Part shown: positions 1 to 6,417 of the stretch, piece by piece | Layout: each line of letters opens with the position of its first letter | Numbering within the stretch: position 1 is the stretch's first letter | Source: an uncultured Collinsella sp. | Lineage (GTDB): Bacteria > Actinomycetota > Coriobacteriia > Coriobacteriales > Coriobacteriaceae | Direction of reading: 5' to 3' | DNA length: 15,580 nt | NCBI GenBank assembly: GCA_902478935.1 | Contig: CABSMV010000038.1 | Coordinates: forward strand, 1-15,580 | Program-made: the position numbers and the translations under genes | The notes under the pieces: model-generated | Seen by the model: only the letters and a program-made list of their open reading frames with translations | The model's database searches: none | What the model was told of the DNA's origin: nothing

Positions 1-46
1 TACACCCTAGAGTTCGTCGGCAGCGTCAGATGTGTATAAGAGACAG
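1..46 (+). other. Untrimmed Nextera adapter with i5 index (library artefact)
   Basis: This is not genomic DNA. Positions 1-5 are the end of the Illumina P5 oligo (TACAC) and 6-13 are an 8-base i5 index (CCTAGAGT, which I recall as the Nextera XT S516 index). Positions 14-27 are TCGTCGGCAGCGTC, and 28-46 are the transposon mosaic end AGATGTGTATAAGAGACAG. Genomic sequence starts at 47. Reading frames that run into this segment yield the well-known artefact peptides MCIRDR, MYKRQ and, on the other strand, LLYTSDAADE. Confidence 0.98.
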
Positions 47-380
47 GACCGGTACCGAGCGCGAGGAGTTTGCGACCGGAACGGCGCCCACCTACAAGAA
101 CAACAGCGTCTGGAAGTTCTACGGCACCAACAACTCCAAGAAGACGGAGAACGACGACAAGGACGAGAACGAGGACGAAGAGGAAACCACCACAACGACT
201 ACCACGACGACCACGACCACCGAGACCACGGGCGGCGACACCACCGGCGGCACCGGTACGACCGGTGGCTCGACGGGCGGCTCCACTGGTGGTTCGACCG
301 GCGGCGATGGTGGCACGCCTACGCCTACGCCTACACCCACTCCCGACCCCTCGCCCACGCCTGACGATACTGTTGGCTAG
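47..380 (+). CDS. C-terminal fragment of a Thr/Gly/Pro-rich, probably exported protein
   Basis: The gene is truncated at its 5' end by the contig edge. The frame enters from the adapter, so the peptide MCIRDR encoded at 30-47 is artefact; the first genuine whole codon is at 48 and the stop is TAG at 378-380. About 110 residues remain. They begin with a short ordered-looking piece (about TGTEREEF to VWKFYGTNN), then an acidic Asn/Asp/Glu/Lys stretch, a run of 12 Thr, Gly-Gly-Ser-Thr repeats, and a Thr-Pro repeat tail ending DDTVG. Such tails are typical of the disordered, surface-exposed ends of Gram-positive envelope proteins. No LPXTG sorting signal or terminal membrane segment is visible. 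A class A penicillin-binding protein is one possibility, since several end in low-complexity Thr/Pro tails, but no catalytic motif remains to test it. A strong terminator follows within 25 nt. Coding is well supported; the family is unknown. Confidence 0.6.
186..338 (+). repeat. Low-complexity coding repeats (poly-Thr, GGST, TPTP)
   Basis: Within the truncated gene: an ACN-rich tract at 186-221 encodes 12 consecutive Thr with mixed codons, 264-305 encodes Gly-Gly-Ser-Thr units, and 315-332 is three exact tandem copies of ACGCCT (Thr-Pro) followed by a diverged copy. The tandem hexamers could vary in copy number by slippage without breaking the frame. Confidence 0.85.
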
Positions 381-403
381 AAATTCATCCGGCCATTAGC
401 AAC

Positions 404-446
404 AAGGCCCCCGAGCAGCTTATTAAACTGCTCGGGGGCCTTTTTA
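404..446 (+). terminator. Rho-independent terminator of the truncated gene
   Basis: A perfect 13-bp stem (406-418 GGCCCCCGAGCAG with 428-440 CTGCTCGGGGGCC) has a 9-nt loop, is extended by A-T pairs at its base, and is followed by TTTTTA at 441-446. It lies 23 nt after the TAG at 380. It has no T tract on the minus strand, so it serves the plus-strand gene. Confidence 0.95.
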
Positions 447-486
447 GTTTAAAGCGACCTGATGGGCGGTCTTTATACCGGCAGAC

Positions 487-520
487 AAAAAAAGGGGGCA
501 CCGACCAACGTCGATACCCC
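487..520 (-). terminator. Rho-independent terminator of argR
   Basis: Read on the minus strand, an 11-bp stem (GGGGTATCGAC with GTCGGTGCCCC, two G-U pairs) with loop GTTG is followed by seven T (A run 487-493 on the plus strand). It lies about 50 nt past the argR stop and faces the plus-strand terminator at 404-446, giving a convergent pair. Confidence 0.9.
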
Positions 521-571
521 TTACAAGCCACTATGTCAGCGCGCACGGTGCCGAGCGCACGACCCGCACGC

Positions 572-1009
572 CTACTTGCGAGAATTGCTCAGCTTATTGA
601 TCAGCGCCTCAAGACGCTCGCCGTCCTCGGCCGTCTGGGCAATAACCAAAATCGTATCGTTGCCGGCAAGCGAGCCAAGCACATCGGGCAGCTCTGCCGC
701 ATCAACGGCGGCGGCGATGCCGGAAGCCGTGCCAGGCTGAGCCTTAATCATAACCAGATTATCGGTGCGCAGAACGCCCGTTACGAGCTCGGAAACCATA
801 CGCTGCAGGTGCAGGTCCTCTGCCAGAACATAGATGCCCTCAGGGAGCTTACGCAGCCCCATATCGGCAATATCGCGAGAGACAGTCGCCTGCGTGCAAT
901 CAAAGCCCATAGCGCGGAGCTCATCGACCAGCACGCGCTGCGTGCGGACGTCCTTATTGCGCACAATATCTCTAATGGCATCCTGGCGCCCATTGCGTTT
1001 TTTAGCCAT
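572..1009 (-). CDS. argR: Arginine repressor ArgR
   Basis: 145 residues, the usual ArgR/AhrC length. The N-terminal winged-helix DNA-binding domain (about 1-70) carries the recognition-helix signature TQATVSRDI at 39-47. The C-terminal hexamerisation and arginine-binding domain carries GTASG at 93-97 and GSLAGNDTILV at 112-122. The family represses arginine biosynthesis and adjusts catabolism with L-arginine as corepressor. The start is ATG at 1009, because a purine-rich Shine-Dalgarno (GGAGAGAGGG on the minus strand) ends 5 nt before it; the TTG start 33 nt upstream would place that SD inside the gene. In the effector loop the usual Asp-Asp pair (AGDDT) reads Asn-Asp. It is last in a minus-strand series after truA and the glycosyltransferase, but a 132-nt gap with an inverted repeat suggests separate control. 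No arginine pathway gene is in the window. Confidence 0.95.
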   Translation of the reverse strand: MAKKRNGRQDAIRDIVRNKDVRTQRVLVDELRAMGFDCTQATVSRDIADMGLRKLPEGIYVLAEDLHLQRMVSELVTGVLRTDNLVMIKAQPGTASGIAAAVDAAELPDVLGSLAGNDTILVIAQTAEDGERLEALINKLSNSRK

Positions 1010-1101
1010 ACAAACCCTCTCTCCAAAAGATGGCGGAGACAATTAATCAGTGATTGAATAGTTTAACGCTATTTGAAGGCTTTTGTGTATAAGAACGCAT
1101 T

Positions 1102-1131
1102 TCGAAACAATTCTATGCAAATTTGTTTCGA
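1102..1131. promoter_or_regulatory. Inverted repeat upstream of argR
   Basis: TCGAAACAA (1102-1110) and TTGTTTCGA (1123-1131) are a perfect 9-bp inverted repeat with a 12-nt AT-rich spacer, in the gap between the glycosyltransferase stop and argR. No T tract follows on either strand, so a terminator is unlikely; an operator or mRNA hairpin is more plausible. It does not match the classical ARG box. I found no convincing -35/-10 pair here. Confidence 0.5.
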
Positions 1132-1141
1132 GATGAGCCGT

Positions 1142-2191
1142 TTAGGCGGTTTTTGCGCCCGTCCGGTTAAGAAAAGCTGCCAGATGCGTACACATCACGC
1201 AGCGCGCGGGCTTGGCGCTGGCGATCGGCCCAAACAACAGACCGAGCCCCCGATGGTTATCCTTGAGCGCGGCGACCATCTGACGGGTTCGAGGCGCCTC
1301 GAGCATATCACGCATGCGGGCGGAACGCTCGATTGACGACACCCCATGCGGGCTCAGACACAAATTCTCGATGCAGGCGACCAGTCCGGCAAAGTAGAAC
1401 TTTTGGCTTGCCAGCTTGAGCCGACCACCGCTATCTGCCTCCGAGAGTGAGTCCGCAAGCTCGTCGAGCGCTCGGGTGTCATCGGATACCTTAGCATACA
1501 TGGTGGGATCAAAGGCATCTGTAAGCTTAGGTGCCGCCGCGTGGAAACAAGCATCGCCGCAGCCGGACACGCATCGTGCCTGCGAGAGCGCATATGCCAT
1601 AAACTCAACCGTACGGTACGCCTTGCCGTGCGACAGGCATGCCTCAAACAGCGGACGGCTATACATCACGCCAGAGACTTGAGCAACCAAGCCGCCTAAA
1701 ATCAACTGGGACAGCCCGGTCACCATCGAAGATTTGCTATCAATGGAAATATGAGTAGCATCCAAGACGCGCGAATGGCGCTCTCGATGTGCATCATAGC
1801 GGTCGAGCGACACCGTGGGGAACACTATGTCTGCCGCAGTATCGCACGCGATATCGACCATCTTGGAAAGGGACTGCGGAGCTAACCACTCGTCGGCGTT
1901 CATGGCGATGATTTGAGAGCCACGCGAGGCAGCAAAACCGGCACGAAGACAAGCACCGCGCTTCGCGTCCTCGATGTCAATCAAATCAATATGGATGTCC
2001 CTGTCGGCAGCAACTTGAAGCGAATGGCGCACACCGGGCGCAGCATCGCGGCAGACAACAACAATCTGCAAATCGTAGAGGTCTTGGTTCTGGATACTCT
2101 CGAGCGCACGCATCGCATAGCTGGGCGAACCTTCTACCACAAGGATCACCGAAAGTCGCGGATGCGAGCCACGTCGAACCAAGTTATCCAT
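1142..2191 (-). CDS. Family-2-like (GT-A fold) glycosyltransferase
   Basis: 349 residues. The N-terminal part matches the GT2 pattern: LSVILVVEGSP at 13-23, a helix ending ESIQNQ, then LQIVVV at 41-46, the nucleotide-binding first half of a GT-A fold. NADEWLAP at about 98-105 sits where GT2 enzymes have their metal-binding DxD motif, but the first Asp is Asn (NAD). The C-terminal half is less conserved and has several Cys; no membrane segment is evident, so the protein looks cytosolic. Transfer of a sugar from a nucleotide-sugar donor is inferred from the fold; the acceptor is unknown. A degenerate site or non-catalytic homologue cannot be excluded. Start choice: ATG at 2191 has GAGAGG directly abutting it, whereas the in-frame TTG at 2182 is 9 nt from the same SD. 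It follows truA by 152 nt. Confidence 0.75.
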   Translation of the reverse strand: MDNLVRRGSHPRLSVILVVEGSPSYAMRALESIQNQDLYDLQIVVVCRDAAPGVRHSLQVAADRDIHIDLIDIEDAKRGACLRAGFAASRGSQIIAMNADEWLAPQSLSKMVDIACDTAADIVFPTVSLDRYDAHRERHSRVLDATHISIDSKSSMVTGLSQLILGGLVAQVSGVMYSRPLFEACLSHGKAYRTVEFMAYALSQARCVSGCGDACFHAAAPKLTDAFDPTMYAKVSDDTRALDELADSLSEADSGGRLKLASQKFYFAGLVACIENLCLSPHGVSSIERSARMRDMLEAPRTRQMVAALKDNHRGLGLLFGPIASAKPARCVMCTHLAAFLNRTGAKTA

Positions 2192-2225
2192 CCTCTCGAC
2201 AGCAATGAATCAAACCGTGGTTCAT
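2184..2225 (-). CDS. Possible 13-residue leader peptide before the glycosyltransferase
   Basis: ATG at 2225 opens a 13-codon frame (MNHGLIHCCREDG) whose TAA overlaps the first codons of the glycosyltransferase, arranged as ATG-GA-TAA-C-TTG. A G-rich stretch (GGGGTG) lies about 4 nt upstream as a possible SD. Termination here would leave a ribosome at the downstream start, a geometry suited to translational coupling. It may equally be chance; nothing but position supports it. Confidence 0.2.
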   Translation of the reverse strand: MNHGLIHCCREDG

Positions 2226-2311
2226 GGTACACCCCAGCAATAAAAGCAATGAGACACCGGTTGTATTGCACGCCAAGAACAGATGTTGAACACGCGCAGC
2301 CCACAGATGAC

Positions 2312-2339
2312 GGGTGTCGACGCACGACGCGTCGAACCC
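2312..2339 (-). other. Hairpin immediately after truA
   Basis: On the minus strand a 7-bp stem TCGACGC/GCGTCGA with 5-nt loop GTCGT is extended by GGGT/ACCC around a single bulged C. It begins 4 nt after the truA stop. No T tract follows, so it is a weak or Rho-assisted terminator, or an mRNA 3'-end stabiliser. Confidence 0.55.
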
Positions 2340-2343
2340 TCCC

Positions 2344-3168
2344 CTAGTCGAGCACGACGAGCTCGGCGGGATCGTAATCCACGCCCATAAACGTAAGGCC
2401 GCAGGCAGGAGCCGTGGGGCCCGCAGCGGTACGGTCGCAAGCATCGATAACCTCGCGCATCCACTCGGGTTCACGGCGATGCATGCCAATCTCGACAAGC
2501 GTGCCCACGATCGTACGGACCATCGAATGCAGGAACGCATTGCCCTCGATGGTAAACGTCAGGATGTCCTCGCCAAACGCAACCTCATGGCCAAACTCGG
2601 CACGCATCACGCAGCGGTGCGTGGGCTTGCCCACGGCAGACGCCACCTTGCAAAAGCTCTTGAAGTCCTGCTCGCCCAGCAGCGCGGGACAGGCCGCAGA
2701 CATCGCCTCAACATCCAATGGGTAGCGATGCCACCACACCGCACCGCGCGAAAGCACAGGGCGCGCGTCGCGATCGGCAATACGGTACGTATACGTACGG
2801 GAACGCGCATCAAAGCGTGCAGAAAAGCCTTTACGGGCCTTGTAGACCTCGTTTATGGCGATATCTTTGGGCAGGAGGGCATCCATAGCCCTCAGCCACC
2901 TACGGCGCGTCAAAGCCAACTCAGCGTCCGTTACGGGCACGCTGATAAACTGTGCCACCGCATGCACGCCGGCATCGGTACGTCCCGCACACGTCAGGTC
3001 GATCGGACGGCGCAGGAGCGTCTCAATAGCTCGACGTAGCTCACCCGCAACCGTCGTCTGTCCCGGCTGCTCGGCAAATCCGCTATACGACGAGCCATCA
3101 TAGGCCACGCGAAATACGAGCGTGGCGTCAAGCTCGGAAATCGAATTGAAATCAGACGGCGCAGTCAT
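2344..3168 (-). CDS. truA: tRNA pseudouridine(38-40) synthase TruA
   Basis: 274 residues. TruA isomerises uridines 38, 39 and 40 in the anticodon arm of many tRNAs. The opening FRVAYDGSSYSGFAEQPGQTTV (19-40) is the family's first motif; GRTDAGVHA (62-70) holds the catalytic Asp65. NAFLHSMVRTIVGTL near 210-225 and the tail AACGLTFMGVDYD are also typical. ATG at 3168 is chosen because GGGAG lies 5 nt upstream; the TTG at 3183 overlaps that SD. The gene begins 35 nt after the T tract of the rplQ terminator, leaving no room for a separate promoter beyond it, so truA is probably expressed by partial read-through of the r-protein transcript. truA after rplQ is a common order in Gram-positives. Confidence 0.97.
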   Translation of the reverse strand: MTAPSDFNSISELDATLVFRVAYDGSSYSGFAEQPGQTTVAGELRRAIETLLRRPIDLTCAGRTDAGVHAVAQFISVPVTDAELALTRRRWLRAMDALLPKDIAINEVYKARKGFSARFDARSRTYTYRIADRDARPVLSRGAVWWHRYPLDVEAMSAACPALLGEQDFKSFCKVASAVGKPTHRCVMRAEFGHEVAFGEDILTFTIEGNAFLHSMVRTIVGTLVEIGMHRREPEWMREVIDACDRTAAGPTAPACGLTFMGVDYDPAELVVLD

Positions 3169-3203
3169 GGGCGCTCCCAACAAACAAGCAACGGTATCGC
3201 GAC

Positions 3204-3234
3204 AAAAAAAGAGGGGTACGCGAACGTACCCCTC
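3204..3234 (-). terminator. Rho-independent terminator of the alpha operon
   Basis: A perfect 10-bp stem on the minus strand (GAGGGGTACG with CGTACCCCTC) has a TTCG loop, followed by seven T (A run 3204-3210 on the plus strand). It lies 26 nt after the rplQ stop and just ahead of truA. Confidence 0.95.
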
Positions 3235-3260
3235 GAATATAGCCTATGCAGACGGAATGT

Positions 3261-3728
3261 CTACTCAGCGGTCTCCTCAGCAGCAGTCTCCTCGACAGCC
3301 TCGACCTTCTTGGGAGCAGCGGCCTTCTTGGGGGCCGGAGCAGCCTTCTTGGCCTTAGGCGTGCAAGGCTCGGTGACGAGCTCCATGATAACGATGGGAG
3401 CGTTGTCGCCCTTGCGGTTGCCGAGCTTCATGATGCGGGTGTAACCGCCGTTGCGGTCCTGCCACATACCCTGAGCAGCCTTGTCGAAGATCTCGGCAAC
3501 GAGCTGCTTATCACCGAGCTTGGCGATAGCCAGACGACGAGAGTGCAGGTCGCCCTTCTTGGCCCAGGTGATGATCGGATCGACGACCGAACGCAGCGCC
3601 TTAGCGCGGGTCTCGGTGGTCTTGATGCGGTCGTTCTCGAAGAGGGCCTTAGCAAGGCTCTTCTTCATGGCCTTGGTGTGGCTCGCATCGGTGCCGAGCT
3701 TCAGGCCCTTCTTAACGTTGTGACGCAT
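3261..3728 (-). CDS. rplQ: 50S ribosomal protein L17 with charged C-terminal tail
   Basis: 155 residues. The L17 core is intact from MRHNVKKGLKLG through HTKAMKKSLAKAL, RAKALRSVVDPIITWAK and GGYTRIMKLGNRKGDNA to VIMEL (about residue 118). L17 is a 50S protein near the exit tunnel. About 35 residues follow the core: a Lys/Ala/Pro segment (about 122-141) and then a strongly acidic end (EAVEETAAEETAE). Bacterial L17 is usually 115-130 residues, so the tail is an addition, presumably disordered. It is the last gene of the operon, with 30 nt to rpoA, a GAGGAG SD and a terminator right behind it. Confidence 0.97.
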   Translation of the reverse strand: MRHNVKKGLKLGTDASHTKAMKKSLAKALFENDRIKTTETRAKALRSVVDPIITWAKKGDLHSRRLAIAKLGDKQLVAEIFDKAAQGMWQDRNGGYTRIMKLGNRKGDNAPIVIMELVTEPCTPKAKKAAPAPKKAAAPKKVEAVEETAAEETAE

Positions 3729-3758
3729 GGTCTAGTTTCTCCTCAAATATGCGAAGCA

Positions 3759-4700
3759 TTAAGCCTTCAGGCTCAGGCCCATGGACTCAAGCTTGTCCTT
3801 CACTTCCTCGATCGACTTAACACCGAAGTTACGGATGTTGAGCAGATCGTTCTCCGAGAACTCAACGAGCTGACGGACCGAGTGAATGCTGGCGCGCTTA
3901 AGGCAGTTGTAGGAACGGACGGAAAGGTCCAGATCCTCGATCTGCTTGTCCAGCTCGGCGTTGTCGTTGGTAACCTCGGGAGCGAAGATCGAAGCCTCCT
4001 CCTCGACCTCGGGGGTCTCGGCAAGGTTCATAAAGGCGGCCATATGCTGGTTGATGATATTGGCAGCCTGGACCACGGCGTCGCGCGGGGCGATGGAGCC
4101 GTTGGTCTCGATCTCGAGGACAAGGCGGTCGTAGTCGGTGTGCTGACCGACACGGCAAGCCTCAACGAGCTTGGCGCAACGGGAAACCGGCGAGTACAGC
4201 GAGTCGACGTGGATCACACCGATGGGATCGTTGTCGCGCTTGTTGGCCTCGCCAGAAACATAGCCGCGGCCATAGCCGATGCGCATGCTCATGGTGAGAT
4301 GGCCACCCTCGGTGAGCGTAGCGATGTGCTGCTCGGGGTTAACCAACTCAAACTCGGACGGAATAAAGAAGTCCGCACCGGTGACCTCGCAGGGGCCGTC
4401 AACCGAAATGGTGGCGGTCGCCTCGTCGGTCGTGCCGAGAGCCCTGAAGACAAGACCCTTGACATTCAGGACGATGTCGGTGACATCCTCGACCATGTTA
4501 GGGATGGTCATGAACTCGTGCTGCGCACCATCGATCTGAATAGCCTCGACGGCGGCACCCTCGAGCGAGGACAGAAGAACGCGACGAAGGGAGTTACCCA
4601 GCGTATCGCCGTAGCCACGCTCGAGCGGCTCGACGGAGACACGAGCAGACGTCTCGTTGATCTCTTCGACCTGAACCTGAGGCCTAATGAATTCTGACAT
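3759..4700 (-). CDS. rpoA: RNA polymerase alpha subunit
   Basis: 313 residues, the normal length. The N-terminal dimerisation domain has EPLERGYGDTLGNSLRRVLLSS (24-45), which mediates alpha dimerisation and beta/beta' contact. An acidic linker (about 228-250) leads to the C-terminal domain (about 255-313). There LSVRSYNCLKRA keeps the Arg (R262) and Asn (N265) equivalent to the DNA-contacting R265 and N268 of E. coli, so binding to UP elements and activators should be retained. ATG at 4700 has an ideal GGAGG SD 6 nt upstream. It lies between rpsD and rplQ in the standard alpha operon order. Confidence 0.98.
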   Translation of the reverse strand: MSEFIRPQVQVEEINETSARVSVEPLERGYGDTLGNSLRRVLLSSLEGAAVEAIQIDGAQHEFMTIPNMVEDVTDIVLNVKGLVFRALGTTDEATATISVDGPCEVTGADFFIPSEFELVNPEQHIATLTEGGHLTMSMRIGYGRGYVSGEANKRDNDPIGVIHVDSLYSPVSRCAKLVEACRVGQHTDYDRLVLEIETNGSIAPRDAVVQAANIINQHMAAFMNLAETPEVEEEASIFAPEVTNDNAELDKQIEDLDLSVRSYNCLKRASIHSVRQLVEFSENDLLNIRNFGVKSIEEVKDKLESMGLSLKA

Positions 4701-4732
4701 GTATTACCTCCAGCCTCAGCAGCCCGGATGGA

Positions 4733-5329
4733 CTACTTAGAGTAGAGCTCGACGATGAGCTGCTCGTTGATATCACCGCTGATCTGCTCACGCGTCGGCA
4801 GAGCGAGCACGTTACCAGACAGCTTCTCGATATCGACCTCGAGCCAGCCAGGGACCTCAAAGCGCTCGGAGGAAATCAGGGCCTCCTTGATGGGGAGGAG
4901 GTCACGGAACTTCTCGCCGACAGCGACGACGTCGCCGGCCTTGACGCGGTAGGACGGGATGTCCACGCGCTTGCCGTTCACGGTGAAATGACCGTGACGG
5001 ACGGACTGACGAGCCTCTTTGCGGGTGCGGGCGAAGCCAAGACGGAAGACAACGTTGTCGAGGCGAGACTCAAGAATGATCATGAGGTTCTCACCGGTGA
5101 CGCCGTTCATCTTACGGGCCTTGTTGAAGTAGCCGTGGAACTGCTTCTCCAGAACGCCATAGATGAACTTGACCTTCTGCTTCTCGCGCAGCTGCATGCC
5201 GTACTCAGATTCCTTGCGACGGCGCTTGGGCTGACGGATAGATTCCTTCTTGCTGCTGTAACCGAGCTCAGCGGGATCGATCCCGAGCTGACGGCAGCGC
5301 TTAAGAACAGGAGTCCTGTCGATTGCCAT
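4733..5329 (-). CDS. rpsD: 30S ribosomal protein S4
   Basis: 198 residues. S4 is a primary 16S rRNA binder that nucleates 30S assembly and in many bacteria represses its own operon by binding the mRNA leader. The N-terminal region lacks the four-Cys zinc site (only Cys12 is present), so this is the zinc-free form. YGMQLREKQKVKFIYGVLEKQF is the usual first rRNA-binding segment. An S4 RNA-binding domain follows (about 88-150: LESRLDNVVFRLGFARTRKEARQ, HGHFTVNGKRVDIPSY). The SD AAAGGA is rather far (11 nt) from ATG 5329, hinting at modest translation or coupling to rpsK 19 nt upstream. Confidence 0.98.
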   Translation of the reverse strand: MAIDRTPVLKRCRQLGIDPAELGYSSKKESIRQPKRRRKESEYGMQLREKQKVKFIYGVLEKQFHGYFNKARKMNGVTGENLMIILESRLDNVVFRLGFARTRKEARQSVRHGHFTVNGKRVDIPSYRVKAGDVVAVGEKFRDLLPIKEALISSERFEVPGWLEVDIEKLSGNVLALPTREQISGDINEQLIVELYSK

Positions 5330-5348
5330 ATTGATACGATCCTTTCAG

Positions 5349-5753
5349 TTACACGCGGCGACGCTTCTTGGGGCGGCAGCCGTTGTGCGGAATGGGGGTC
5401 TTGTCCTGGATGCTCGAGACCTCGAGGCCAGCAGCCTGGAGGGAGCGGATGGCGGTCTCACGACCGGAGCCGGGGCCCTTGACGAAGACGGAAACCTTCT
5501 TCATACCGTGCTCCATGGCCTGCTTGGCAGCAGCCTCGGCAGCCATCTGGGCAGCGAACGGCGTGGACTTACGGGAGCCCTTGAAGCCTACCTGGCCAGC
5601 CGACTTCCAGGAAATGACGTTGCCCTGGGGATCGGTGATCGAAACGATAGTGTTGTTGAACGTAGAACGAATGTGAGCCTGGCCCACGGAAATGTTCTTA
5701 CGGTCCGCGCGCTTCAGACGGGCAGCGCGAACGTTCTTCTTAGCAGTAGCCAT
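5349..5753 (-). CDS. rpsK: 30S ribosomal protein S11
   Basis: 134 residues. S11 forms part of the 30S platform near the E site and the mRNA exit. Seen: GQAHIRSTFNNTIVSITDPQGN near 24-45, GFKGSRKSTPFAAQ, KGPGSGRETAIRSL and the basic end CRPKKRRRV, all standard for the family. AAGGAG sits 10 nt before ATG 5753, and rpsM ends 14 nt upstream. Confidence 0.98.
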   Translation of the reverse strand: MATAKKNVRAARLKRADRKNISVGQAHIRSTFNNTIVSITDPQGNVISWKSAGQVGFKGSRKSTPFAAQMAAEAAAKQAMEHGMKKVSVFVKGPGSGRETAIRSLQAAGLEVSSIQDKTPIPHNGCRPKKRRRV

Positions 5754-5767
5754 CTATCTAGCGCTCC

Positions 5768-6142
5768 TTATTTCTTCTTCTTAGCACCGATCTGACGCTT
5801 CGGGCCCTTGCGGGTACGAGCGTTAGTGTGGGTGCGCTGGCCGCGGACCGGGAGGCCCTTGCGGTGACGAAGGCCGCGGTTGCAGCCGATGTCCATAAGG
5901 CGCTTGACGTTCTGGTTGCGCTCACGGCGGAGGTCGCCCTCAACCATGATCTGGTTCTTATCGATATAATCGCGGATGGCGTTAACCTCATCCTCGGTGA
6001 GGTCCTTAACGCGCGTATCCACGTTAACGTTGCACTCGACGCAAATCTTCGTCGCAGTGGTGCGGCCGATGCCGTAAATGTAGGTCAGACCGATCTCAAC
6101 GCGCTTCTCACGCGGGAGGTCGACACCATTAATACGGGCCAA
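5768..6142 (-). CDS. rpsM: 30S ribosomal protein S13 (TTG start)
   Basis: 124 residues. S13 is a 30S head protein that contacts the 50S subunit and P-site tRNA. MARINGVDLPREKRVEIGLTYIYGIG at the start, DLRRERNQNVKRLMDI in the middle and GLPVRGQRTHTNARTRKG near the end are diagnostic. The start codon is TTG at 6142: the canonical N-terminus MARI begins there and GAGGAG lies 6 nt upstream, with no in-frame ATG nearby. The SD fills the short gap after rpmJ. Confidence 0.97.
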   Translation of the reverse strand: MARINGVDLPREKRVEIGLTYIYGIGRTTATKICVECNVNVDTRVKDLTEDEVNAIRDYIDKNQIMVEGDLRRERNQNVKRLMDIGCNRGLRHRKGLPVRGQRTHTNARTRKGPKRQIGAKKKK

Positions 6143-6156
6143 CGTAGTCTCCTCTC

Positions 6157-6270
6157 TTAACCCTGACGCTGCTTATGACGGGGATTCTCGCAAATGACGA
6201 GGACCTTGCCATGGCGCCTAATGATTTTGCACTTATCGCACATCTTCTTGACCGAAGGACGTACCTTCAT
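6157..6270 (-). CDS. rpmJ: 50S ribosomal protein L36 (zinc-binding form)
   Basis: A 37-residue protein beginning MKVRPSVKKMCDKCK and ending NPRHKQRQG. Cys11, Cys14, Cys27 and His32 form the zinc ribbon, so this is the zinc-requiring paralogue rather than the zinc-free one used under zinc starvation. ATG at 6270 is preceded by AGGAAG. It is first of the alpha-operon genes after a 147-nt structured gap from infA, and rpsM follows after 14 nt. Confidence 0.97.
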   Translation of the reverse strand: MKVRPSVKKMCDKCKIIRRHGKVLVICENPRHKQRQG

Positions 6271-6417
6271 CGTTCTTCCTTTCGGTAGCGCTCAAACTAC
6301 TTCCCTACTATCTACTCGCCCAGCCGCAGGCGTTTAAAACTATGGCTGGTCTTCACACGCAAACCGACCGTAGGTTGAGCTAAGCCTGCAGTCGGAAAAG
6401 AGCGTGTATGCGTGCCG
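6271..6417 (-). promoter_or_regulatory. Structured leader between infA and rpmJ (candidate S4 site)
   Basis: The 147-nt gap is long for this otherwise tightly packed operon. Read on the minus strand, ACACGC pairs with GCGTGT, and inside it CCGAC pairs with GTCGG. Next comes a CCAGCC/GGCTGG hairpin, and finally GAGCGCTACCGAAAGGAAG around the rpmJ SD. In E. coli, S4 represses its operon through a pseudoknot just upstream of rpsM. A comparable role here is inference from position and pairing. No strong internal promoter or terminator is seen. Confidence 0.4.

Noticed and set aside
451..474. Second plus-strand hairpin AAAGCGACC...GGTCTTT after the first terminator
   Set aside because: Only a 4-5 bp imperfect stem; not supportable beside the strong terminator at 404-446.
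1040..1075. Classical ARG box upstream of argR
   Set aside because: GAATAG...CTATTT is a weak 5-bp dyad with wrong spacing; it does not match the known half-site pattern well enough.
3246..4697. 483-codon plus-strand open frame opposite rplQ and rpoA
   Set aside because: It lies wholly antisense to two certain genes; GC-rich third positions suppress stops in this frame. Its translation shows no family motif.
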